64,000 bases of DNA, from assembly GCA_021373115.1 (NCBI GenBank), contig JAJFTI010000004.1, positions 19,304 through 83,303 of the forward strand. Direction: 5' to 3'. Origin of the DNA: Eubacteriales bacterium. GTDB lineage: Bacteria > Bacillota > Clostridia > Christensenellales > CAG-138. The notes beneath the pieces are model-generated. The model had not been told where the DNA came from and searched no databases. It was given only the letters and a program-made list of their open reading frames with translations. Both the position numbers and the translations under genes were made by a program. This document shows positions 53,590-62,900 of the stretch, piece by piece. Position 1 is the stretch's first letter. Each line of letters starts with the position of its first letter.

Positions 53590-53664
53590 ACTGGTTCCTC
53601 CTTATGCATTCTGCTCCCTATTCTATAGCAAATAACGCCGGACTTCAACACCGCAGATCGATTG

Positions 53665-53694
53665 CATAAAAAAGCGAAGGCCGAAACCTTCGCT
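53665..53694 (-). terminator. terminator of the yugP-type peptidase gene
   Basis: AGCGAAGG and CCTTCGCT around CCGAAA, followed on the minus strand by TTTTTT. Confidence 0.88.
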
Positions 53695-53736
53695 TGCTTA
53701 CTCAACATTGGTTTTGAGCAAAGTCCCTGATTCAGG

Positions 53737-54435
53737 CTAACTCCTTCTCGACCGGTTCGCCATCGCGAGCAGACGCAGGAAGCTCACGAGCGACGCGACC
53801 GCCGCCCAGACGTAGGTCATGGCCGCGGCGTTGAGCACCTTCTTCGCGCCGTCCGATTCCTCATAGGAAATGTAGTTGCCCTCTTCGAGCATCCGCAGCG
53901 CGCGGGCGGAGGCGTTGAACTCCACCGGCAGCGTGACCACCTGAAACACCAGCATGGCGCCGAAGAGCACGACGCCGACCATCGCGAGGTTAAAGCTGCC
54001 CATCATGAGCCCGAGGATCACAATCCACGGCGCGGCATAGGAGCCGATGGAAGCGACTGGCAGAATTGCGTTTCGCAGGCGAATCGGCATATAACCTTCC
54101 TGGTACTGCATCACGTGCCCGATCTCGTGCGCGGCGACCGCTACGGCGGCAATGCTGTTCTGGCCGTAGACCTGCGTACTGAATCCGACAACTTGGTTTT
54201 TCGGATCAAAGTGGTCGGTCAGGGAACCCTGTACCTGTGTAATCTGCACGGGGCTGTTTGCGCTGTTTAGAAGCTGCTGGGCGATCTCCTCCGCGCGCAG
54301 TCCGCTGGAAACCGGCGTCTGCGAAAACCGGGCAAAGGTCTTTTGCACCTTGCCTTGCGCGTATAGACTGATTCCCATGACGACGAGCAGCAGGATGATA
54401 TAAATCCCGTCGCCCGATCCGAGATTGTAATACAT
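53737..54435 (-). CDS. YugP-type zinc metallopeptidase
   Basis: 232-residue membrane peptidase. An N-terminal helix (about 10-26) is followed by the zinc site AAHEIGHVMQ, then two or three helices (about 125-175 and near 205-222). FNASARALRMLEEG carries the downstream conserved Glu/Asn part of the family. The family (peptidase membrane zinc metallopeptidase, putative) is widespread in Firmicutes with unknown targets. GGAGGGGAT precedes the ATG. It is transcribed away from asnS. Confidence 0.92.
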   Translation of the reverse strand: MYYNLGSGDGIYIILLLVVMGISLYAQGKVQKTFARFSQTPVSSGLRAEEIAQQLLNSANSPVQITQVQGSLTDHFDPKNQVVGFSTQVYGQNSIAAVAVAAHEIGHVMQYQEGYMPIRLRNAILPVASIGSYAAPWIVILGLMMGSFNLAMVGVVLFGAMLVFQVVTLPVEFNASARALRMLEEGNYISYEESDGAKKVLNAAAMTYVWAAVASLVSFLRLLAMANRSRRS

Positions 54436-54593
54436 GCTTCATCCCCTCCGATGCTACTACGGCTAGTATAGCATATTCGAATTACAGGTACAGCGGTTTT
54501 CAAGATCGTTTGCAATTTGACCAAGATTCTATCAAAATAGAAGGACGTTCTTTGAAAAATCGCGCGAAACAGGGGCTTTTCTCGACGGTAAAA

Positions 54594-54604
54594 TGTGGTA
54601 TACT
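54594..54604 (+). promoter_or_regulatory. extended -10 promoter of asnS
   Basis: TGTGGTATACT: TGn followed by TATACT, about 50 bases before the ATG; the -35 is poor. Confidence 0.5.
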
Positions 54605-54652
54605 ATCCCTTAACCCGAAAATCCAAATTTCAAACAGGAAAGGTTGTTGTTT

Positions 54653-56032
54653 ATGGCGCTCAAATTATCCCAAATTCAAAAATCACCGGAATCGTTCGTC
54701 GGCGCGATTGCGGTCTGCGGCTGGGTCCGCACGGTCCGGGAGGGAAAAACGCTCGGATTTGTCGAATTGACCGACGGCACCTGCTTTACCCCCGTTCAGG
54801 TCGTTTTTGAGCGCGACGACCGAAATTTGGGCAACGGTCTTTCCACGGGCTGCGCAATCGCTGTTTCCGGCGAGCTGGTGCTCACGCCGGACGCGCCGCA
54901 GCCGTTTGAAATCCGCGCGAACGAAATTGTGATCGAAGGCGCATGCCCCGCGGACTATCCCCTGCAAAAGAAGCGGCATTCGCTGGAATACCTGCGCACG
55001 ATTCAGCACCTCCGCCCGCGGACGAACACCTTCCAGGCGACGTTCCGCGTACGCTCCGTTGTTGCGGCGGCGATCCATGAGTTCTTTCAGCAGAACGGGT
55101 TTGTCTATGTGCATACCCCGCTCATCACGGGTTCGGACTGCGAAGGCGCGGGCGAAATGTTCCAGGTGACCACGCTGCCGCTCAAGGACATGCCCAAAGA
55201 CGCGAACGGCAACGTTGATTTCTCCGGCGACTTCTTTGGCAAGCCCGCGAACCTGACCGTCTCCGGCCAGCTTTACGGCGAGGCGTTTGCGTTGGCATTC
55301 CGGGACATCTACACCTTCGGGCCGACGTTCCGCGCGGAATACAGTTTTACGGCGCGCCACGCGGCGGAGTTCTGGATGATCGAACCGGAGATGGCGTTCT
55401 GCGATCTGGCAGGGGATATGGACGTTGCCGAGGCGATGATCAAATACATCATCAAGACCGTGCTCGACCGCTGCCCCGCCGAGATGGAATTCTTTAGCAA
55501 GTTCGTCGATCCGGGTTTACTGGAGCGGCTGGACGTCGTCCTCAAGAACGACTTTGTGCGCCTGAGTTACACAAAGGCCGTCGAGCTGCTCGTTGCGAGC
55601 GGCGCGGAATTCAAGTATCCCGTCGGCTGGGGGCTGGAGCTGCAGACCGAGCACGAGCGGTATCTTACCGAGCAGATTTATAAGTGTCCGGTGTTCGTTA
55701 CGGATTACCCGAAGGATTTCAAAGCCTTTTATATGCGAATGAATGACGACGGCAAGACCGTCGCCGCGGCGGATTTGCTCGTTCCGGGCGTGGGCGAGAT
55801 CATCGGCGGCAGCCAGCGCGAAGAGCGGCTGGATATGCTGGAAAAGCGCATTACCGAGCTTGGCATGGATTTGGGTCAGTACGATTGGTATCTTGAGCTG
55901 CGCAAGTACGGCGGGGTCAAACACGCGGGCTTCGGTCTCGGCTTCGAGCGGATCATCATGTACGTCACCGGCATGCAGAACATTCGGGACGTGCTGCCAT
56001 TCCCCCGTACGACAAGCAACATGGAGATGTAA
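54653..56032 (+). CDS. asnS: asparaginyl-tRNA synthetase
   Basis: Class II synthetase of 459 residues. An N-terminal OB-fold anticodon domain ([26 protein letters not shown]) is followed by class II motif 1 ([15 protein letters not shown]), motif 2 ([21 protein letters not shown] in two parts) and motif 3 ([15 protein letters not shown]). The Asn-type signatures DYPLQKK and [11 protein letters not shown] separate it from AspRS. Start at 54653 after an AGGAAAGG site. The partner asparagine synthetase gene asnA is about 2.5 kb downstream. Confidence 0.95.
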   Translation: MALKLSQIQKSPESFVGAIAVCGWVRTVREGKTLGFVELTDGTCFTPVQVVFERDDRNLGNGLSTGCAIAVSGELVLTPDAPQPFEIRANEIVIEGACPADYPLQKKRHSLEYLRTIQHLRPRTNTFQATFRVRSVVAAAIHEFFQQNGFVYVHTPLITGSDCEGAGEMFQVTTLPLKDMPKDANGNVDFSGDFFGKPANLTVSGQLYGEAFALAFRDIYTFGPTFRAEYSFTARHAAEFWMIEPEMAFCDLAGDMDVAEAMIKYIIKTVLDRCPAEMEFFSKFVDPGLLERLDVVLKNDFVRLSYTKAVELLVASGAEFKYPVGWGLELQTEHERYLTEQIYKCPVFVTDYPKDFKAFYMRMNDDGKTVAAADLLVPGVGEIIGGSQREERLDMLEKRITELGMDLGQYDWYLELRKYGGVKHAGFGLGFERIIMYVTGMQNIRDVLPFPRTTSNMEM

Positions 56033-56040
56033 TCTCGTGA

Positions 56041-56071
56041 AAAAATCACCGCCGTTCGGCGGTGATTTTTT
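56041..56071 (+). terminator. terminator of asnS
   Basis: AAAAATCACCGCC pairs perfectly with GGCGGTGATTTTT around GTTC. Confidence 0.93.
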
Positions 56072-56082
56072 AGTATCATCTT

Positions 56083-56126
56083 TGCGGCGGCCTTCTGGCA
56101 TTCGTGCCGATCTTCTTCCATCGTTC
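56083..56126. repeat. 44-bp direct repeat, copy 1
   Basis: Same sequence as 56176-56219; begins TGCGGCGGCCTTCTGG and ends TTCTTCCATCGTTC. It lies outside any gene, after the asnS terminator. Confidence 0.92.
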
Positions 56127-56175
56127 GAGCCGCTTCATTCTTAATAAAAAGAATGAAATAAAAATAACTTATCTC
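56127..56175. other. AT-rich 49-bp spacer between the direct repeats
   Basis: Contains a hairpin of TTCATTCTT and AAGAATGAA around a short A/T loop, possibly a leftward terminator. Its composition differs from the flanks. The stop codon of the leftward small gene lies at its right edge. Confidence 0.6.
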
Positions 56176-56447
56176 TGCGGCGGCCTTCTGGCATTCGTGC
56201 CGATCTTCTTCCATCGTTCCGCTTCCTCCGCGCGCTGATGCATCCGCGCGGCATAGCGGCGGTTATCCGCTATTGTCGCAATGGCGAGCAGGAGCACCGA
56301 GAGGCAGTAGATCAGAATGAAGATCTGGCTGATTGTGCTTGTCAGAAAACCCATGGCGGGGTTGTAGCGGTTGAGGATCACGAGCGTAAGAAACACGCCC
56401 GAAAAGATGACGCCAATATGCGAAAGTGCCGAGCGAAATTTCCTCAT
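56169..56447 (-). CDS. small two-helix membrane protein
   Basis: 92 residues, family not recognised. Two hydrophobic helices (about 11-28 and 35-60) and a basic, Arg/Gln-rich cytoplasmic tail (RRYAARMHQRAEEAERWKK). The start overlaps the end of the phosphodiester glycosidase gene by four bases, so it is translationally coupled. The last 44 bases of its coding region are copied again downstream (56083-56126). Confidence 0.65.
   Translation of the reverse strand: MRKFRSALSHIGVIFSGVFLTLVILNRYNPAMGFLTSTISQIFILIYCLSVLLLAIATIADNRRYAARMHQRAEEAERWKKIGTNARRPPQR
56176..56219. repeat. 44-bp direct repeat, copy 2
   Basis: Codes for the last residues of the small membrane protein (ERWKKIGTNARRPPQ). Identical by eye to 56083-56126. 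Confidence 0.92.
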
Positions 56448-57472
56448 TCCGGATCATTGCCTCCAAAGTAAATAATGTCGCTGATGGCGCGCCCGCCTTT
56501 ATACGGCTGGCTGACGATCTGACCCTGAAACACCATCATGGCGGATTGACCGCCGTCGAGATTATATGCGTCCACACAGCCGAGGTCGAGCATGGCCTGC
56601 GAGAGTTCGTCCATCGTCATGCCGTGCGAGTAGTCGCCCTGCCGGCCGTCCACGACGACGAGACAGTAATGCCCGGGTTCAAAATATCCGATCGCCGAGC
56701 GCGGGTTGTGGGAGATGATTACATCCGTGGTGTTGTAGCTTGTCGGAACCTGGCCGTTGTCGATGAGTTTCGGCCCGAACGCCCAACACTGATACGCGCC
56801 GCGCGCAATCGCGTCGTCAAGGCTAAACTGACTGGCGTAATAGCTCTCCATCACGCCGTCCGCATATAAAACGCAAACGTCCTCCGTTCCAACGGTATCC
56901 CGATAGAGGTTCCCGTTGCGGATAACGACGCTTTGTTTGTTCGAACCGTAGGTGTCGCCGGAAATCGCGACAACCGCGTTCAGACGACTGGCGATATCGT
57001 TTGGCATTTCATAGAGCGAGTGGCCGTATTTCCCCTGGGCAAATGCGGTCTTAAAGCCCTTGATGCTGCGAACCCAAACGTCCGCAACAAAGTAGGTCGC
57101 GTCCTCCGTGTGCTTTTCGGAAACAACAACGCGCAGGTCGCTGTCCGCATAGCTGCCGATAACGCCTTCCGCCTCCTCCGGTTCGTCGGTCGGAAAGCGG
57201 GCGGAAAAGTCGCCCGGCGCGGGGGTCGGCGTCGGTTCGGGCGTTGCGGCGACATCCGTTGTAGCAGCGGGGTCCGACGTAGACGCCGCTTCCGGTGCCG
57301 GGCTTTGTTCCGCGGGCGAGGGAGAACCGTTGGAAACGATGCTCTGAAGCGGTTCTCCGCTGCCGGCATGCGGTGTGAGCTGAACCAACGCGAAGATGCC
57401 GAGCATCGCGCCGACGCCCAGCAGATCCAGCAGAACCACCAGAAGCGCGGGCAGCGGTTTTTTATGGCGCAT
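56444..57472 (-). CDS. phosphodiester glycosidase (NAGPA-like) domain exported protein
   Basis: 342 residues. A signal anchor (about 8-30), a Ser/Pro/Ala/Thr linker with TPEPTPTPAP, and a C-terminal NAGPA domain. The domain has VAISGDTYG, WAFGPKLIDNG, NPRSAIGY and the closing YNLDGGQSAMMVF motif. Bacterial members are thought to remove sugar-phosphodiester decorations, for example on teichoic acid or exopolysaccharide. GAAAGGGA precedes the ATG at 57472; the frame stays open to 57571 without support. It is first of a two-gene unit with the small membrane protein. Confidence 0.87.
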   Translation of the reverse strand: MRHKKPLPALLVVLLDLLGVGAMLGIFALVQLTPHAGSGEPLQSIVSNGSPSPAEQSPAPEAASTSDPAATTDVAATPEPTPTPAPGDFSARFPTDEPEEAEGVIGSYADSDLRVVVSEKHTEDATYFVADVWVRSIKGFKTAFAQGKYGHSLYEMPNDIASRLNAVVAISGDTYGSNKQSVVIRNGNLYRDTVGTEDVCVLYADGVMESYYASQFSLDDAIARGAYQCWAFGPKLIDNGQVPTSYNTTDVIISHNPRSAIGYFEPGHYCLVVVDGRQGDYSHGMTMDELSQAMLDLGCVDAYNLDGGQSAMMVFQGQIVSQPYKGGRAISDIIYFGGNDPE

Positions 57473-57640
57473 AGACAATCCCTTTCGGAGTCTTATCAGG
57501 ACGCTTCGCCGCAGGGAATACCCTGCTGCGGTACGTTTTTTAATGATATGCGCGTGAGGGGTAAAAAGCAAGAAACATGGAGAAAATCAACAGTAAATTC
57601 ACAAACGTTGCAATAATTTGGGATTAGAAGCCGAAGGAAC

Positions 57641-57669
57641 AAAAAAGGCTTTCGGCAATCCCGAAAGCC
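57641..57669 (-). terminator. terminator of deoD
   Basis: GGCTTTCGG and CCGAAAGCC around five bases, followed on the minus strand by TTTTTT. Confidence 0.88.
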
Positions 57670-57686
57670 TTTCAAAAACCGGAGGG

Positions 57687-58406
57687 TTACTCCGCAATCG
57701 TTAATGCGACCTGCATCATATCGTGAAACGCCGTTTGGCGCTCTTCGGAGGTGGTAATCTCGCCGCCGATGAGCAGGTCCGAAATCGTGCAGATTGCGAG
57801 CGCTTTCTTGCCCGCGCGCGCGGCGTTCGTGTAGAGCGCGGCGGCTTCCATTTCAACCGCGAGCACGCCGAGCTTCGCCCATTCCAGCGTACCGTCGATG
57901 CCCTTTTCCGAATAGAACGTGTCGCTTGAGAGAAGATTGCCGACCTTGTAGTTCAAATTGCGTTTTTCGCATTCGTCCGCCGCGCGACGCAGCGTGGCGA
58001 AATCGGCGATGGGCGCGAACGATCCGGAAAGGCCGAACTGCGAAAAGTAGGCCGAATTCGTGCAGGCACCCTGCCCAAGCACAATGTCAAAGAGCTTGAG
58101 ATCCGGATGCATGCCACCCGCGGAACCGATGCGGATGATCGTTTCCACGCCAAAGAAGTTATACAGCTCGAAGGAATAGATCCCCATGCTGGGCATGCCC
58201 ATGCCGCTGGCCATGACGGAGATGCGCTTTCCATTATAGGAGCCGGTGTATCCTTGAATGCCGCGAACATTGTTGACCAGTTCATAGTCACGCAGATAGG
58301 TTTCGGCAATGTGTTTTGCGCGGAGCGGGTCGCCCGGCATTAAGACGGTTTTCGCAAAATCTTCCGGGCTGCAGCTGATATGCGGGGTCAGATTGGCGGT
58401 TTTCAT
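57687..58406 (-). CDS. deoD: purine-nucleoside phosphorylase, DeoD type
   Basis: Hexameric NP-I family enzyme that splits purine nucleosides with phosphate. The start MKTANLTPHISCSPEDFAK, the phosphate loop MPGDPLRAKHIAE, RIGSAGGMHPDL, and the purine/ribose site VEMEAAALYTNAA with ISDLL are all diagnostic. Length 239 residues is normal. GGAGGGATTTC precedes the ATG. An extended -10 (TGATATACT on the minus strand) lies about 60 bases upstream. It is monocistronic. Confidence 0.96.
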   Translation of the reverse strand: MKTANLTPHISCSPEDFAKTVLMPGDPLRAKHIAETYLRDYELVNNVRGIQGYTGSYNGKRISVMASGMGMPSMGIYSFELYNFFGVETIIRIGSAGGMHPDLKLFDIVLGQGACTNSAYFSQFGLSGSFAPIADFATLRRAADECEKRNLNYKVGNLLSSDTFYSEKGIDGTLEWAKLGVLAVEMEAAALYTNAARAGKKALAICTISDLLIGGEITTSEERQTAFHDMMQVALTIAE

Positions 58407-58495
58407 GAAATCCCTCCGAAATACACATTTTTCAGGTTTATATTACCAATCGAGTATATCATAGAAAAAGGTTTGCTGCACAGGATGAGAAACGC

Positions 58496-58525
58496 TTGAC
58501 AAGCATTTTTACGCGAGGATAAACT
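58496..58525 (+). promoter_or_regulatory. promoter of asnA
   Basis: Perfect TTGACA (58496-58501), 18 bases, TAAACT (58520-58525). Confidence 0.65.
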
Positions 58526-58562
58526 GTTTTGTACCCGTATCGGGCAAAAGGAGGAAAAGACC

Positions 58563-59570
58563 ATGTCCAAGTCGTTCATTCCGCAAGGTTACCGCTCCAA
58601 ACTGGGGCTCTACGACACGCAGAATGCAATTGAGATCATCAAGAGTACGTTTTTGGAATCCCTTTCGGCAATGCTGCGGTTAAAGCGTGTTTCCGCGCCG
58701 CTGTTCGTCAATCCCGCCGAAGGCCTGAACGACAATCTCAACGGCGTGGAGCGTCCCGTTTCGTTCGATATTCCGGCGACGGGCGGAAACGGTGAAGTCG
58801 TGCAGTCTCTCGCCAAGTGGAAGCGCTATGCTTTGGGACGTTACGGATTCCGGCCCGGAAAAGGGCTTGTGACCGATATGAACGCAATCCGCCGCGACGA
58901 AGCGCTCGACAACCTGCATTCCGTCTACGTGGATCAGTGGGACTGGGAAAAGGTGATCCTGCCCGAGGAACGCAATGAGGAGACGCTGAAGCAGGCGGTT
59001 TTGAGCATTGTGGACGCAATTTACTATACGCAGCAGGTGCTTTGCGCGAAGTACGATGTTTTAACGCCCTGCGTCAGCCGGGACGTATCCTTTGTCACGG
59101 CACAGGAATTGCTCGATCTTTACCCGAATTGTGATCCGAAGGAACGGGAATATCGTTATGTCAAGCAACATTCAACCGCGTTTATCCTGGGGATCGGCGC
59201 GAAACTTTCGGACGGAAAACCGCATGACGGCCGCGCGCCGGATTATGACGACTGGCAGATCAACGGGGATATCCTGTTTTACAATCCTTTGCTGGACTGC
59301 GCGTTTGAAGTATCCAGCATGGGCGTCCGCGTGGATGCCGCAGCGCTGGACAAGCAGCTCTCCATTTCCGGCTGTGACAGCCGCCGCGCGCTTCCGTTCC
59401 ACAAGATGTTGTTGGAGGGAAAACTTCCGCAAACGATTGGTGGTGGCATCGGTCAATCGCGTTTATGCATGCTTTTGCTGAATAAAGCGCATATCGGCGA
59501 GGTGCAGAGCTCTCTTTGGGATGCGGAAACGCTTGCCCTTTGCGAGCATGCCGGGGTTACGCTGCTGTAA
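58563..59570 (+). CDS. asnA: aspartate-ammonia ligase
   Basis: Makes asparagine from aspartate, ammonia and ATP; class II synthetase-like fold. Signatures are VSAPLFVNPAEGLNDNLNGVERPVSF in parts, AKWKRYALGRYGF, DMNAIRRDE, VDQWDWEKVI and the C-terminal GGGIGQSRLCM. Length 335 residues is right. AAAGGAGG precedes the ATG. It is monocistronic with a strong terminator. With asnS nearby, the cell makes Asn-tRNA directly from free asparagine. Confidence 0.97.
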   Translation: MSKSFIPQGYRSKLGLYDTQNAIEIIKSTFLESLSAMLRLKRVSAPLFVNPAEGLNDNLNGVERPVSFDIPATGGNGEVVQSLAKWKRYALGRYGFRPGKGLVTDMNAIRRDEALDNLHSVYVDQWDWEKVILPEERNEETLKQAVLSIVDAIYYTQQVLCAKYDVLTPCVSRDVSFVTAQELLDLYPNCDPKEREYRYVKQHSTAFILGIGAKLSDGKPHDGRAPDYDDWQINGDILFYNPLLDCAFEVSSMGVRVDAAALDKQLSISGCDSRRALPFHKMLLEGKLPQTIGGGIGQSRLCMLLLNKAHIGEVQSSLWDAETLALCEHAGVTLL

Positions 59571-59588
59571 CAAAAGTTCGGTTTTCCA

Positions 59589-59620
59589 GCCGGCGCCCAT
59601 TTGAGGCGCCGGCTTATTTT
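59589..59620 (+). terminator. terminator of asnA
   Basis: GCCGGCGCC and GGCGCCGGC, nine perfect pairs around CATTTGA, then TTATTTTAT. Confidence 0.9.
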
Positions 59621-59905
59621 ATACCTGTAATGCGGGTTTTGGGATTCGGCTGTCGAATCATTTTTTATTATGTGCGTAACAAAACAAGCTTCTTTTGTTC
59701 GCATATTGTTGCCATGTAACAAATTGTCCGGCGGTTGTTTGCCGTTGCTGCGCAACACGCATGTAACAAACGGAGAAAGAGGAGTATACAACAGCGGGTT
59801 TTATTCGGAAATGGCCGAAAAATAGATGTATAAAACGTGCCGAATGCAACGAATATGTAATGGGTGTTTCCTATAATATGATAGAGTCCGAAACTATATA
59901 TACGC

Positions 59906-59924
59906 TTATGCGAAAATCGCATAA
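59906..59924 (+). promoter_or_regulatory. leader hairpin next to the ribosome site of the surface protein gene
   Basis: TTATGCGA (59906-59913) and TCGCATAA (59917-59924) around AAA, only a few bases before AGGAGG. It could affect translation or mRNA stability. Confidence 0.55.
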
Positions 59925-59942
59925 CTTTTAGGAGGCAAAAAT

Positions 59943-62900
59943 ATGAAAAGACTGAGCATGAAGAGGCTTTTTAGCCTGATGCTTTGCATTCTGATGGTGG
60001 CCGCCCTTCTGCCCATGAATACCATGGCGGTTGATGCTGTCGTGCCGCAGGAGCAGGGGTCGTCTTCCGCGGGGGGAACGGAAACGCAAGGATCTTCCTC
60101 GGATTCCTCCTCAACAGGAGCCTCCACCTCGGATACATCAACCGGGGAGTCCTCAACGCCGGAAACCACCGTGCCGGAGACAACCGTGCCGGAAACCTCT
60201 GTGCCGGAAACCTCTGTGCCGGAGACCACCGTGCCGGAGACCACCGTGCCGGAGACCGCCGTGCCGGAGACCGCCGCACCGGAAACCGCCGCACCGGAAA
60301 CCGTAACAATCTGCACGGTCACCTTTGTCATCAACGGCGTTACCGATTCGAACCTGACGCAGCAAGTGGAAGCCGGCGGAAAAGCGAGCAAGCCGAACAC
60401 AACCCCGTCGCCTTCGGAGGAAGACGCGGCAAACGGGTCGGTTTTCTTATACTGGACCGCAAAAGCGAACAAGGAATACGACTTTTCCACTCCGCTGAAC
60501 GGCGACCTTGTGCTCTACGCCAAGTTCAGCAAACCGAAGACAGCGGAAGCTGCAGCGGATGAATCGACCGATGGAACGACCGACGCAACGACGGATGGAA
60601 CAACCGGCAAAACGGCGGATGGAACGACGGATGAAACGACCGCTAAATCGACGGGCGATTCGCTTGGCCTGTCGGAAGACGGTTTGTCGACGAGCATGAT
60701 GTCGGTGGACGGCGGATTCCTTCCGCCCAACACACCGCTTGTTACCTACACGTTTATTGTGGGCACAAACACGGTGGATACGAAGACCGTTGGCAACGGC
60801 GAAATGCTGTATGAACCGGAAACGCCTGCAGCGGAAGCGGGAACGAAATTCGTTGGCTGGTATACGGACGATAATACGCTCTTTACCGGATTTGGCGAAC
60901 AAACCGTAACGGAAGCCGGCGCGGTTAGACTGACCGCGCATTTTGAGACGGCTTACTATGCCTTCTTCCATAACCAATACGGATCGATTATTGAAACACG
61001 CACGCCGGATTCCTCCAACCAGGTTTCCACAGCCGGAATCCTGTCGCTTCAGCTTGCCTCCAGCGAAGCGTTGGTTGGCTGGTCGAAAACTTCGGGCGGA
61101 ACGGAGGACGTGGGTTCAAGCGTAACCGTAAACGGTAAAAACGAAAATCTGTATCCGATCATCAAGCAGGTGGTCTGGATTTCGTTTAATTCCAACGGCG
61201 GAACCTATATCGCGCCGACCTATATCAACCCCAATACCGAGTTGACGCAGGACTTCATCACAGACTATGTCGCGTCGCAAAACAACAATTCCTCGACCAT
61301 TACCAAACCGGGTTATACGTTCACCGGGTGGTCCGGATTTGCGTTTGGTACCGTTCCGACCGGCGAAGTCACGCTCAGCGCGAACTGGACGACGCAGAAC
61401 GTTACTTATACCGTTGTTTATCTGGTTGAGAATGCCGATAATACGGATTACTCCTATTACTCCTATTCAACCGTTACGGCGGCGGCCGGTTCCACCATTA
61501 CGAATGTGGATCATCCGAGCATTAACGGCTTTACGTACCTTTCGCAGGATCTCGAGGGCAATAACATCGTAAACGGCGATGGCACAACCGTGATCACGGT
61601 GAAATATTCGCGAAATCAGTATCAAGTTCTGTTCTACAAAATAACCGGTTCGTCCGGCGGCAATACAACCTACGCGGTTGATACCAGCAAAACGATCTCG
61701 GCGAAGCATGGCGCATACATCGGCAACTTATGGCCGACGGATTCAACCGGCGCCCGATTGACATATAAAGTAGCCCAGAACAGTTCCGTTATGCAGACCG
61801 GGCTTGAGATTATGCCGATTGGAGGGGACGATTTCTGGGCGCTCAACCTGTCGGGTTCCCACATTTATAAACTCTACTATTACACCGAAACGCTGAACAT
61901 GTCCGATCCGTACGATAAAGCGTATAACGGCCGGCACTATGTGCTGAACCACACGGACGCGATCAAGACCGATTCGCTGGTTTCAACGCATGACGACCAT
62001 TATTCGATCTACGGGTTTACGTATACGAATAATATTGCGTATCACTATGACAACAGTCGTGGCTTCGATATTGCGAGTTTTGTCAACTACGAAATTTCGT
62101 TTTATTACAACCGCAACATCTGGACGCTGCAGTTCTACAACTACAACGCGGTGGACACGACCCATACGGATACAGCCGTGTTGTATCAAAGAGACATCAG
62201 TGGGCGTAACTATGAACCGAGCCATCCAGCTTCACTGCCTTCGAATTATACGTTCGCAGGGTGGTATACAACACCGGCTTGCATTACCGGTTCGGAATAT
62301 AGTTTCGCTAATAAAACGATGCCGAATGCAAACGTTCAATTGTATGCGAAATGGGCTCCGCCGACCTTTACGGGCGTTGCGCACTCCCTGGCATATGGCA
62401 CCGAAGGCGGCGGTACTGTAAATCTCGGCACGATTCCGTATGGCGGAACGGTCAGCGACACAGCGCTGGCTGCGGCGCAGGCAGCGGCGGAGGCGGAAAA
62501 TCCGAGCACAACGGATGAATTCGGTGGCTGGTTCCTCTATAAGAACGGTTCGCTGACTTTGTTTAATCCGAGCATGCGGATCTACGAAGACATCACGCTC
62601 TATCCAAAGTGGATCAGCACGCTTACTTACTCGCTGACCTATGATCTCGGCGTTGGCGCGTCGGGTACCGCGCCGGTGGACAGCAATGCGTATGGTACCG
62701 GCGCGCAGGCGCAGGTGAAAGCATACGATTCGTCTGTTGTAACGCCGCCGGAAGGCAAACGGTTCTATGGCTGGCGTTCCAGCGCGGACAATAATCTTTA
62801 TTATCCGAACAGCGCGATCACCATGACGGCGAACACGACGCTCACCGCGCAGTGGAGCGCGGCAGCCGTGTTTGTGGATATTACATATGACGGAAACGGC

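Larger units (their letters stand above)
59571..59942. other. long leader region of the large surface protein gene
   Basis: Contains three GTAACAAA words (59676-59683, 59716-59723, 59763-59770), a TATAAT at 59872-59877 without a clear -35, and an 8-bp hairpin just before the ribosome site. No gene is seen. Confidence 0.55.

Noticed and set aside
56083..56219. Two-repeat CRISPR or transposon end
   Set aside because: Direct, not inverted; only two copies; no cas or transposase gene; one copy is coding.
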